Shown here: positions 21,060 to 32,841 of the stretch, piece after piece
How positions within the stretch are numbered: position 1 is the stretch's first letter
How the letters are laid out: every line of letters starts with the position of its first letter
Notes under the pieces: model-generated
Database searches by the model: none
What the model saw: only the letters and a program-made list of their open reading frames with translations
What the model was told of the DNA's origin: nothing
DNA from: Desarmillaria ectypa
Taxonomy: Eukaryota > Basidiomycota > Agaricomycetes > Agaricales > Physalacriaceae
Length of the DNA: 64,000 nt
Reading direction: 5' to 3'
Assembly: GCA_030407005.1 (NCBI GenBank)
Contig: JAUDYN010000002.1
Span: 3,534,001 to 3,598,000 of the forward strand
Translations under genes and position numbers: made by a program

Positions 21060-24000
21060 ATGGCCCCCCAGTCGTCGTCGTCGTCAGCGACGACCTCGGT
21101 CCAAGTTGGTACGTGGTCTCTGCAACGTGATGCTGGTGGATTCTCATACTTATTTTGTTCCCAGCCCTTCGTATAAGGCCGACTACTGCTCAAGATGGCA
21201 CTAATATTCCCGCTCGTTTCCAACGCTCAGTCCTTCACGCCATCTCCACCAATTCCGTTGGTGTCGAAGGCACGTCGAGCGCGCCACCTAATGTGGGTTC
21301 ATCACCAGCAGCCCCTGTGGCTTCGTCAAGTGCGGCGTCGAAGAAACAGGTTTTCTCCTTTGACCAGGTCCACGGTCCTTCTACAACGCAGCATGCCATG
21401 TTCACCTCCACCGCACAACCTCTAATCTCTCGCTTCGTAGAAGGCTTCAATTGCACTATTCTCGCATACGGACAGACAAGCAGCGGAAAAACGTTTACCA
21501 TGACTGGCATGGATTTGGATGCCGACCCCTCTGATCCTGGAAATGGCATGGGTATCATCCCAAGGGCGGTTTCCACGATTTTTTTGCGTGCAAGACAACT
21601 CAAGGAAGAGCGTGGCACTGCTTGGAATTACAGCATCAAGGGATCCTTCATAGAAATTTACAACGAAGATCTCATTGATTTGTTGAGTATGGATGATACA
21701 GTTGGCGGTAGGCGAGAGGTGCAGATTCGCGAGGACAAAGATGGTCACATCATTTGGGGTGGGCTTCGCGAGGTGAACGTAAAAAACTCGGGCGAGGTCA
21801 TGAAGTGAGTCGCCACGATAATTAAGCTTAAACGCCTAATTGAACTATTCTTTTTTCAGTCTTCTTCGGAAAGGGACGTCAATTAGACGGACAAATGAAA
21901 CCGACATGAATGCCCAGTCGTCTCGCTCTCATGCCATCTTTTCTCTCACTTTGACTCAGAAAAAGTACACTGGCTCGGGAGCCCCACCACGTTCTTCCTC
22001 TCCCTTACCTCCGGGTGGTCGTTCACCCTCACGCCTAGCGCGTCCGGGGTCTGTATATTCATCAAATCCTAGCGGCTCGAGAGTCGCTTCTCCAACCTTT
22101 GGTCGCCCGTCAACTCCAAGCTTCGCAGCTGCAATGGGTCGTGGTGGCGGGCTGCGACCTGCCAGCGCTCTTGGGCATGCAGCAGACCGGGCAATGATCT
22201 CCCATGACGATGAAGCCGGAGAGTGGGTTACTATCGTATCCAAATTCCATTTCGTCGATTTGGCGGGTTCTGAACGGGTAAGCTACACCACTATGTCTCT
22301 TCTTCCAGCACTAACGCCTATTATTCTATAGCTTAAGAGGACTGCCGCTGCTGGAGAGCGCATTAAGGAGGGTATCTCTATCAACAGTGGCCTTCTGGCC
22401 CTCGGTAATGTCATATCTGCGCTTGGGGACCCGTCCCGTGCCAAATCGCATACAGCAACTCACGTTCCTTATCGTGACTCCAAACTTACTCGACTTCTCC
22501 AAGACTCGCTCGGTGGTAACGCTCATACACTAATGATCGCATGCGTTAGCGCGGCCGAGTACAACGTTGGCGAGACTATCAATACTCTCAAGTATGCTAA
22601 TCGCGCCCGAAATATCAAGAATAGAGCAGTGGTCAATGAGAAGGAGGATGGATGGGATGATATTGAATGGCTCCAGGGTACGGTCACTCGTCTACGGAGA
22701 GAGCTGAAATCTATCAAGGAAGGTGGCAGCAATGGTGTCGTCGGAGAAGTTAGTGGTCCTGAGGCGCTCGAAGGTGCTGGCAGGAAAGTCCTTGCTCAGA
22801 TGACGGAGCTCCAGAACAACTACGAGGATCTCAGGGAAAAGTTTGTAGAGCGTACCGAGGAGCTAACGAGACTCAGGCGGGAGCTTGGAGAGAAACATCG
22901 GGGTAGCAGTTCAGGTGCAATTGGGGGCACCGCTAAATATGAGGAGATTGTGGGCCCCGTCATTGAGGAGTACGAGAAGACTATTGCGGCTATGGAAGCG
23001 GAGCTGAATCTCAATCGAGCTGCATTAAGGCATACCAACGAAATGGTCGAGGAGAAGGAGGAGGAGTTGTCAGCTGTGACGGAGAGGCATGCTGCTACCG
23101 AGTTGTATGTGGAGGAGCTTAGGGCCCGTGTTGCAAAGCTGACAGAAAGAGAAGCTTCTACAGAGGTGCGTTTGTTAATAATTTATCTTTGACTGCGGAA
23201 TGTGCTTAGTGGCGTTTAGGCGTATGTTCGCGACCTGGAGGAGAAAATGAAGGCTTATGACGAAACGTCCATCACTTCGAGCGAGTCAATGACAGATTTG
23301 AAGCGCGAAGTTGCTCGGTTCAAAGACTCCGAATCCCACTCAACCAAATACATTGCTGATCTGGAAGCACGTCTCGCGCGCTCAGACGAGTCGATTCTAG
23401 CCCTACAACAAACAGTCGAAAATTTGGAGCAAGAAGTCGAACGACGCAGAGACGAAGTTGAATCATTACAAACTCGGCTACAGGTCATTCGTCAAGACGG
23501 AGAGGGTTGGCGTAATGACTTGGAGGAGAGGGAGCGGAAAGTACGAGAACTGGAGATGAAGATGCAAGAATGGGAGAGGAAAAAGAAGGATGCTGGAGAT
23601 ACCAGAGCAAGACTGGGAAGTGTAGTTGATGAAGTCACACTTGCCCGGCGCAGTCTTGATATCGACCTCAAAAATGCTGCATCGTCTCTTCAAGTTAACG
23701 GCGAATCCGAAGAGAATCCGGACCATGTGAACGGCATATCTCTGGCAGCGCTTGAAGCATCGCCTTCCTCTTCGGCCCCTGTAACCCCCCCAGAAACCGC
23801 AGGGACCGATCAGTCCCTTCATAATCAGTTCATCGCACTGCAGCAGACCCACACGGCGACTTTGGCCGACCTCTCATCAGTGACGGCCAAGTACCGAGAT
23901 GCTTTGCGTGAGATCTCGGACCTCGCCGCGCAAATCCAGGAAGCGAAACTCAGCAATTCCGTGTCAAGCGAATCTTTAGCGGACTCTCCCACCACAACCA

Positions 24001-27000
24001 TGGAACTGTCTCCCATGAGGAGACGTATAGCCAGTCGAACAAGAGAGGCAAGCGAGCCTCAGTACAATGCTGCCGGAAGACGGCTTTTTTTCAGGCAGGC
24101 GGCCTCAGCAGAATCGCTCCACTCGAGGTATCTTTTTTTACCTTATTATATTGCTGGTCTGATGCTGATGACTGATGTGCTGAACAAGGTCGCAATCGCA
24201 ATCACAATCGCTTTCACAGGAGCTCTCCTCGGTTCACTCGCGCAAAACTTCTTTTTCAAGTCTTAGTTCGCATTCCCGTTCACATTCCCGATCCAATTCA
24301 AATTCGACCTCTACCCTGAATTCTTTGCTGCAGAGTTCCCGACCGAATCTCTCAATTTCTGTACCCAACAGTATCTCGAACCATGCAGAACGGTCTGTGT
24401 CGAGTCTTGAAATGGAAATCATGCGCTTGCAGGACGTTTTGAAGGAGCGGGAGGTAGAAATTTCAGTCCTTGAAAATTCTCTAAAGCAGAGTCGGGATGA
24501 TCAAAGCGCAGCATCGTCCTCGGCCCTCGCTACACCCGCGGATGAGGTTTCTGAGATCTTACCGAAGGTCAATGGTCCTTCTTCCATTCATCTCTCACCA
24601 AAAACGATGGGGCACTTTGATCACATACGAAGGAGCATGGAAAATGCGAATGGGCACCCCATCGTGGACATCCAAGACTCGGAGTCTGAGAAGAACGGCT
24701 CGTCGGTCATTTCGGAGTCCGACGAATCGTTGGAGCGCCTGAATGAGCTGATGCTGTAAAGTTTTTCCGTCTTCTCTACGCTGTGAAGCATGTTGACAGT
24801 ATGCGCAGGTCTATGGCACAAAAGGAGTCCCACCATCGAGAAGTCGTCGATACTTTGAACGAACAACTAACTCAGTTGAGGCGGCAGCACGATGAACTCA
24901 CAGCGTTGTCAAGGGATCAGGTACGAGTACCGTGCCCTGAAAATCTAACTCGCTAACAGCCTACAAAAGGCCCTGAACATGTCTTCTGAGATTGAAAACC
25001 TCCGATCGCAATATGATCAGGACCTTCGAATGCTTGACGACATGCAAAAGCGCGAAGCGGAACTCTCAGCAACTCTGGAGCAAACCATCGTTAATCATGT
25101 TGCCGCTATAGAGGAGATACGAGCTCAACATGCTGAGGCATTGAAGGCTAAGCAAGCTGAGATCGACGAACTGCTTTCTCGTTTCAACTCAGGCGAGACA
25201 TTTTCCTCATCCCTCCGCGATGAGCTTGCAGCGGTTTCCGCTACGCTTGAACAGGTGCGCCGGGACCATGAGGGTGCCTTTGGCAAACTCAAGGAGGAGC
25301 ATGATCAAGAGCTTCGGTCTCGTCTACAGGAAGCGCACGAGATTTTATCCCGGAACAAGGACGAGCACGAAGCGGCAATTCGTAAGATCGTCGCCGAACA
25401 CGAAGAGGTTCTCAAGCAGAATGAAGTCCAGTCGTCCTCTGTTCTTCACAAAACCGAAGAAGACTATTACAATGTTCTGACAAAGCTGCGCGGTGATCAT
25501 GCGGCAGCTATGGAGAAGCAATCCGTGGATGCAGCAGCTACTCTGGAACGTTTGAAGGAGGCGCACGCGGGGGAACTTCGGATGGCCGAAATTGCCCGCC
25601 AAGGATCACTTTCCGAATCACAGTCTTCTGGTGCCATTGCCTTGCAGGGGCTTCAAGACGAGCATTCTGCAGCCATGGCGAGGAAGCAGGCCTCATTTGC
25701 AGAGGAGCTGGAGTTATTGAAAGCAGAACACGCTCGAGCGCTTGCCACGCAGGAGGAGGACTATCAATTGCAGATGGATAAGATTCGCTCTGAACAGGAA
25801 GGTGTTCTCATGAAATTGAAGGAAAAGTGGCGAGTGGAGGGTGAGCGTCTGAACTCCACTATCATCGCAATTAAGGAGGAAGCCGCGTCATCAGCGTCGG
25901 TTGCCGCTGCAAAGGCGTCGGCTGAATTGGATGCTGCCGTCAGATTGGTGAAGGAGCAGCAAGCGACGGTGCTGCAGGAATTCGAGCGCGGCCACGAGGC
26001 TGAGGTCTTTCGTCTCAACGCGGCTCATTCCTCAGCACTCGAAGATCTCGAGGCACAGGTTGCAGATAAGCACGCCGCTGTTGTCCGGTCCTACACGGAA
26101 GAGATACTCAAGCTCAAGTCCGATCATCAACAATCTATCGCCGAGCTCAACGCGAGCATTGTCGCCCTTGAGGAGCATTATACGGCTGTTCTTGAAGACG
26201 CCAGAGCCCGTAGTGAACAAGAACTGGCAGAGGAGAGGGAGCAATTAGCCGCAACTCTCGATGATCTCAAAGCACAACATGATGCGGAACTTGATGTATT
26301 ACACAAAGATCATGACTTGCTCGTGCAGGAGGTTGAAGCGCACAAAACTGCTGCCGAAGATATCTCACTACTCCATGAAGAGTCAAGAGAGAGCCATGAG
26401 CAGGCTATTGAGGAGAAGACAGTGGTTGTTGCTAAGATGCAACACCAGATGTCGATTTATCAGGGCGAGCGCGACGAGCTAGCTGTAGAGGTCACGAAGC
26501 TTCGTGCCGAACTTGACAAAACAAAAAACGAACAGTCGAAGCTTATTCAAGAGGCCTCAAAGCGCGAATCGCTTGTGGGTGAACTGGAGCGACATCGTTC
26601 CGTGCTTGCCGAGATGCAGGAGAACTTGCAGAAGGTTAAGGACGAAAAGGACACCCTACAAGTAGAGAAGAATCGTTCCGAAACCCTTCTACGTGAACTG
26701 CAAGCTCAGCTGGCTCGAAGTGGGTCACCTAATGCTCGACCTCCCACAGACCGCAATGTATCGTACAACAGGGGCAACGGTCTTCCTCCCATGAAACTTC
26801 CTCCTCCTACGCCTCCGCCATCAGTTCCTCCCCCTCCCGCTCCTCGATCACACGATGCTGTTGGCAGCGTTTCTTCGCAAGCATCTTCCGCCGTAACCTC
26901 ATCGTCATCATCCCGAGAGTCGCAGCTAGATTCCCCGTCAACTTCCATCGGTCCAGGTTCTGTCAATAATATTGTTCCAAGCGCAAAATTGGAGCAGCAA

Positions 27001-27450
27001 GCTAAGCTCATTGATGAGCAGGAGGCGATGATTAAGACGTTGAATAAGCAGCTCACACACTGTGAAAGTGACTTGCAGACGCACATGGATCTGGTCAGCA
27101 CGCTGGAAACTTCTCTCGGCGATTCAGAGAAAAATCGTAAGCGCTTTCACCGTTGGCGGGTATATGACAGGTACTGACTATGCTTTTTAGTCCGCAAGGC
27201 CCGGATGCATGCCACGGAACTAGCCCGAGAACGAGACACGCTCAATACGAAACTAGAAGGTCTCCGCAATGAACTGGTGGAGGCCAAGCGAGAGGTCGTT
27301 AATGTTCGCAGGTCAATAGTGGAAGAGAAACAGTCATACGAGCAGCGATTAGATGAAGAACGGAAAGCGAAGGAACGAGCGCGTCAACAGCTGGATTCGC
27401 GGATGGACGAGCTGGCATCGAAACGTAAATCCAAGTTTGCCTGTCTATGA
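21060..27450 (+). CDS. Kinesin-4 family motor (chromokinesin-like), very long
   Basis: About nine exons give a protein of roughly 1,950 residues. The motor starts SVQVALRIRP (across the intron 21109-21164), with P-loop [13 protein letters not shown] near residue 118, switch [12 protein letters not shown] near 246 and switch II DLAGSER near 362. [15 protein letters not shown] and [15 protein letters not shown] fit kinesin-4. Between the switches is a Ser/Pro/Gly-rich insert of about 87 residues. Behind the motor lie coiled coils, an Arg/Ser-rich linker (around 24190-24300), a 700-residue coiled-coil exon (24970-27136) with a proline-rich break ([17 protein letters not shown]), and a final coil ending KRKSKFACL. 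Such motors move to microtubule plus ends and act on spindle midzone, chromosome arms or microtubule length. The cell role here is inferred. The start ATG at 21060 opens directly into the motor. Confidence 0.9.
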
Positions 27451-27988
27451 TTGTTCCTTTCAGTTCCTTCCGCCATGCCATCCCTATTCTCCTCTGCATT
27501 CACTCGTTTACGGCCCACTCATGTCCATCGTCCACTCATTCGTAACCTTATTCGTTCTCGCAGCTCTTCTCACTAGGTTACTTGCTGGGATACCCATTGT
27601 TATATTGTTTTACTTAGCTATTCCATATGTTTTTCTTATACCTCCTCCTTCCCGTATATGTAGGGTATATATATTACACATTACGACTTCATTCTATCAA
27701 TGGAATCTCGGATTATAATCCCTCATGTCGACATGAAACCATTTCTGTTAGTCCTCGGGGTCGGCATATCCGGATCTTGCAGCCTGCGCTGTGTGCGCTG
27801 GCAGTGGCGCGCGGCGTGTCATAGGCCCGGAGCCACGTGAGCGATCGGTAATATGGACATAGAACTTTTACCCCACACTTGCAGCCCGCCGTTATATTGA
27901 CTCCGCTTCTATTCTTCACCCGTCTTTTTTCTCTTTCCTACAAACCACCACCACCACTACCTTCTTCTCTTGCATATTTTTTTCTTTC
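27451..27988. other. Kinesin 3' end and dehydrogenase promoter
   Basis: This 540-base gap has no gene. Its last 90 bases are CT- and CCA-rich on the plus strand (CCACCACCACCACTACC, then CTTCTTCTCTTGC), a typical TATA-less fungal core promoter for the dehydrogenase at 27989. Confidence 0.45.
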
Positions 27989-29569
27989 ATGACTGCCCGC
28001 CTGCTTGCCAAGGCTCAGCCTGCCCTTCGTTGTTTCAAGTCCAGTCCTTCCGCGATACGATGGGCGAGCACGGCGACGAAAAATCCCAGGACCTTGCCGG
28101 CCTTTTCTATGGAGGGGAAAGTGTGTAGCCGTCGTCATTTGAACGATGCCGAGAAGAATATTCAATATTGTTAGGTCTGTATGGTCACTGGTGCAGCTCG
28201 CGGGTTGGGCAATGAATTCTGCCGCGCCTTCGTGCAGTCGTGAGTATTATTACTTCGATATTTGTGTCTCGGTGATACAACGGGGAGTTTCTTCTTTTGC
28301 AGGGGCTGTACGTCCGTCGCGATTGTCGACTTGAAAGCATCCGAGGCTAAGGACGCCGCTGAGGAACTCGCTTCGTATGCTTGTGGTCAGTGTGTTTCAT
28401 TTATCGCGATGTTCGGGCACGTTACTGACAATCGAGTATGAAGCTTCCGGCGACGTGAAGCCAGAGGACCTCAAATTTATCGGTGTCGAGTGTGATGTCT
28501 CATCTGAAATTTCCGTCCAAAAAGCTTTCTCCGAGGTAATGAACACCTTTGGTCGGCTGGATTCGGTCGTCGCTTCGGCAGGTGAGCCACTTCTCTACTT
28601 AACTTATCTCTCTTGTCGTCGACGCTGACATGTGTCTTTCAGGAATTGTTGAGAATTACTCTGCTTTCGAGTCAGTATTCCGCGTGGAGGATACTCCAAA
28701 TACTGATGCCCCTCAGTTACCCCTTTGATCGCATAAAGCGCTTGTACGATATTAATGTCCACGGAGCTTTCTTCACGGCGCGTGAAGCCGCTCGCAACAT
28801 GATCCCGCAGGGTGGCGGGTCCATCGTTCTCGTGGCCAGTATGAGTGCAAGTGTACGTATTGCACGATCGAACTTTGTGCCTTTTTCACATTCACTGAAT
28901 GCTTTCTCCATTCAGATTGTGAACATTCCACAGGTGGACATCAGAGATTCTTCTGCTATTCGACTGCACCATTCATGGTATCTTCTTTATAGCCACAAAC
29001 GCCGTATAATGCGTCCAAAGCTGGTAAGCATGATCTGTCTGCTGAGTTATCATTCATCTCACACAACGATGTCCGTAGCTGTTAAGCATATGACCTCGAG
29101 TTTGGCTGTTGAATGGGCCAAGAAAAACGTAAGGGTTAACTGTCTTAGGTGGGTCGTTATGCGGAAAAGTTACCCTTTGACTATATGATTGAACTTCACC
29201 TCAATAGTCCCGGATATATGGCCACCAAATTGACGCGGACCATTCTGGATCATGACCAAGCTTTGAAGGTTAGCTGATATAGTTGCTATCTATTAGTATC
29301 TCAGGCTAATATGCCGTCGGGTAGAAAACATGGGAGAGTTTGACACCCATGGGCCGGGTATGTTCCCTCCGGCACATCTCTGAATTTCCATTAAATATTG
29401 ATAATATAGATTGGTGACCCCGATGATCTTTCGGTTCGTCGGAAATACTGTATACGATATCTGTTGCTAATGCATGTTACAGGGTGCGATTGTCTACTTG
29501 TCTAGCGACGCGTCAAGGTTCATGACTGGCTCGGAAATCCGCGTAGACGGAGGATACTGCATTATTTAG
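27989..29569 (+). CDS. Short-chain dehydrogenase/reductase (SDR), likely mitochondrial
   Basis: A gene with many short introns encoding a classical SDR of about 310 residues. The N-terminus is basic and Ser/Ala-rich ([20 protein letters not shown]), as in a mitochondrial presequence. The Rossmann motif is VTGAARGLG, with an acidic residue after the second strand (AIVDLKAS) that suggests NAD rather than NADP. VECDVSS and VVASAG follow. The catalytic Asn is in [14 protein letters not shown], the Ser in [10 protein letters not shown] and the Tyr/Lys in PYNASKAAVKHM, which appears only after removing the intron that begins after NIPQ. The C-terminus is [18 protein letters not shown]. The best family match is sugar or polyol reductases of the sorbose-reductase/arabinitol-dehydrogenase type. 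The substrate is not determined. The stop is TAG at 29567-29569. The white-collar-2-like gene starts 290 bases downstream on the same strand. Confidence 0.85.
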
Positions 29570-29858
29570 GGTGATTTCTTGGGTATACCCGATTCAGATG
29601 AGCGTACAGGCATCGAACTTTTTCATCTAACATAGAGGTATCTTACTGGGCGTCATTTGCTTATCTTTCTTATTAAATTCGTACTGTTTTACTCTCAATC
29701 TGTATTTTTGGTTTTTTGAGGTATACACTGGGTTTTCGAGCTTAGCGCTTATTAGTGATCACGCAAGTGAGACCGGCGAAGATAGGGGTGCCGCTACGGC
29801 GCTAGAAACTTCTTATTCGCTTCTTGGCATCTGCTTCTTCGTTGTCGTCCGAGCACTG

Positions 29859-30862
29859 ATGTCGACGAAAGAGCCTGTGTCCGCAGCGGGCTATGAATTC
29901 ACCAAAAGAAAACGCTGGGCAGATCTCTTGGTATCAGAACTCGCCGATACCATCATTTTTGTCCTGTCGGCGGAAGGTAAAGTACTGTACGTTGGTACGG
30001 CAGTAACCGAACTGCTGGGCTGGGGAGAGTTCGACCTTTTGGATCGCAATTTTGGAGAGCTTGTTTCTGGTATTTTGCCCACTGTTTGATGCAATTTTGT
30101 TTTTTCTTTACTAACTTGGTCGTCGTAGCCGGCGACCAAGATGCTTTCCGGTTGACCTTTGCTGAGAGTGTGCGGACCCACCAGGATCTACACTCCTATG
30201 TGCGTTTGAAATGTTCTAATCAAACTAATGACGTCCTATTCGAAATCAAATCCCGCATTGAGGATGATTGTTGGTATACCATGGCGAGGCCGTATCCGGG
30301 GAGAAATATGTCCATGTGTGTTGTTTGCTCTTCCTAGGCGCCTTTCTCATATCTCCTAGGCTAAATACCTTCTTGGATTTGAAGTTGGAGAACCAACGCC
30401 TACAGACGCGGTTGCGTGAGCTTACGGGAAGCTCCTCGCCTAGCGTTATGACAAAGGGCCCCCTGCCATTATTTACGTCTACTTCGATGGCTGGGGAAAC
30501 GTTTGATGGAGGTAGCGCCAATGGTGGTGGTATGGTCGGGAGCGGTCTCTACGCCACAGGTAGCCTCGATGTGCATACCGGTGGTGAGGACGATGATGGA
30601 GGGAAAAAGAAAAAGGTTTGTTTATTATGTGCCCCAGTAGGAACTATCTGTTAATTGATTGAGTTAGGCTAAGAAAACGCATACGTCTGACCAGTATGTG
30701 TGTGTAACATGCGGGAGAACGGATTCACCCGAGTGGCGTAAAGGTCCTCTGGGGCCGAAGACGCTTTGCAATGCGTGTGGACTACGCTGGGCAAAGTCGA
30801 TGAGGAGAAACGACGACATTTCGACGGTAGATCTTGTTGGGGAAAGCGTTCACTTGACTTGA
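29859..30862 (+). CDS. White collar 2-like PAS/GATA zinc-finger factor
   Basis: A compact spliced gene of about 270 residues. It has an N-terminal PAS domain ([20 protein letters not shown], then [20 protein letters not shown], later [10 protein letters not shown] and [10 protein letters not shown]), a short coiled coil ([19 protein letters not shown]), a Gly-rich linker and a C-terminal GATA finger ([16 protein letters not shown], then [16 protein letters not shown]). This is the layout of white collar 2, the nuclear partner of the blue-light receptor white collar 1. Together they switch on light-induced genes and fruiting in basidiomycetes (PhrB/WC-2). The PAS domain lacks the flavin-binding Cys motif of LOV domains, as expected for WC-2. 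The start ATG at 29859 leads straight into the PAS region. The stop is TGA at 30860-30862. Confidence 0.9.
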
Positions 30863-32841
30863 GGGTACGTTATTCTTTTGGACACTCGGATAGACTGGTC
30901 TGTAAATTTATTGTAGCCCCGCGTAATTGTATCATACTATATGTAGCTGCGCACCGTAATTTTCATCATTGGAAACTAGATGTCCATTCAAACTATACGT
31001 GTTCATTACTGAGCGACGCCAATCCATATGTATGGGCGCGGTATTATGGAAACCACGGAGATATCTCGTACGCCGTTGGACACATCGCTATCGCTATAAT
31101 GCCGGAGATTTCTCGAGAATTAACGGGCTGTGCTTAAAGCCTTCAACCTTCAAAACCACCGGTCACCGCCTGTCGCAGTCCGGCGTTAAAAAACATTGGT
31201 TATGATCCTTCCACCGACTCCGACGTGACAGAGAATGATTGAAGGGCTTGGCAAATGCAGGTACTCCGAGTTATTTCCGAGAATAACTGCTAAGCATCAT
31301 CGATTGAAGGATCCGAAGCGATCTGTTAAGCTAGTCAGACCCTGGGAAGACTGCAAAGCACACGACCAGTGAGGATACACGGCAGTAAACGTTTTATTTT
31401 CAGGCTCATCGGCATCTTGAGACATGTAGCGGCAGTGATTTGGCCCTCTGAAAACATATATTCATCGCGTTCGATACCATACAGCATAGACCTTGATACT
31501 ATTGACGGTAGAACACTTGAGGAGCGGTAAAGACATTGCAGTCCTTGACACCCTTCGAGCTAGATACTGGATGTAATAATGGTGGAAGAAGCCAGGGTTC
31601 AATAGCTTGCAGTTCGCCTCATGCTTATATGTAAGGTCGATGTGTGCCAGACAGGTGCAGTTGAATTGCAAACGGAACTAAAACTTGATTGCTCCTAGAA
31701 TTTAGAAGAAAACACCACTGCTATAAAGGGCGTCGGACATCGTGCAGCGCCTTCCAAATTTAGGATGTCCTTAACTATTGATACCACTGACTCACATCCA
31801 GCTTCATAAGCGACACCAACAACATGGGGCTTGAATTTAACTGGGCTGAGTGCTACGCTACATACTTGGTCGGACGGACACATTTCTGGGAATGAAGTAT
31901 CTTTCTTTATGCAGTGTAGGCAGTTTCATGCCCTCTGTCTGGTATCGACTCAAGAATTTGACCCTATACCTCCACTCAGATCGATTGCAAGGCTGGACCG
32001 TATTCCTTCTTAACATTTGGCTCGTCGCCAATCAATTTGCGCTGCGATTGCTCATGAGCGGTAATATCTCAAGGGTCAAGTCATCAGGTCGCTCCTGCTT
32101 CTGCAACGTAGCAAAAATTTATCCTGCTCTTATCTCCCGGGTCTATGGTAAGTTCTTACTTCGATTTGGCTAACACAGACCATTGAAGGGATCCGGTCAA
32201 CGTCCGCTGTAGACTGCAATTTTTCCTCGGGTCATCGCGTTAAGCATGCGTACCATATGGATCACTTATTTCCTCCTTGAGCTAGTCTGGCCAGTCATCA
32301 GGAGCACGCAGTAATCATATGAAGATTCAATCCTGTTTTTATTGCCACACAACATAGGTACTTTCGGCTCTTCACTGGTTGTACATTTTCCTCGTGGCTC
32401 TCTTCCAATGATAGCATATATTTGTAGAGATTAATTCTTCTGCGTAGGATCGTAATGTAGAGTATTCTACATATTTCTTGTCGTTAATCTTTCATATATG
32501 TTACTAGCAAATCAGTATATGCTACGACATGTAAGGTGCTCTACAATATTGCTTGGTACTTCCCAAAGTTACCAAGGACGGAGTTATTTCCCGAAATTAG
32601 CTGAAAGCTCGATAATTTTGCAATATTACCGGTCATTTTCGGTAATTACTGCATATGAGCGACAATACGAGTACCGTTTGCCTGATGCGCCTGATGATGT
32701 TGTCCACTAAAGCGCGTATTCATTACGTAGACAAGGCGTCGACTGCCTAGAATGTGCTTCGACGGCGGCAAGAAAGGTTGACGTATTTAGGCAACAAGTT
32801 ACAGACACGCCTAACTAAATAACGACATATGACAAAGATAT
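30863..32841. other. Gene-poor gap
   Basis: Nearly 2 kb with only short, motif-free open frames on both strands. It holds a small inverted repeat (ATTACCG..CGGTAAT, near 32625-32647). It lies between the 3' ends of the WC-2-like gene and the carboxylesterase. No transposon ends or tRNA genes were found. Confidence 0.45.

Noticed and set aside
26706..27101. Antisense frame opposite the kinesin proline-rich part
   Set aside because: A shadow of biased codons in the coiled-coil exon. The plus-strand protein is clear.
27436..27450. CaaX prenylation box at the kinesin end
   Set aside because: The Cys is second from the end, not fourth.
30863..32841. Transposon in the 2-kb gap
   Set aside because: No long terminal or inverted repeats, target duplication or transposase frame was found by eye.
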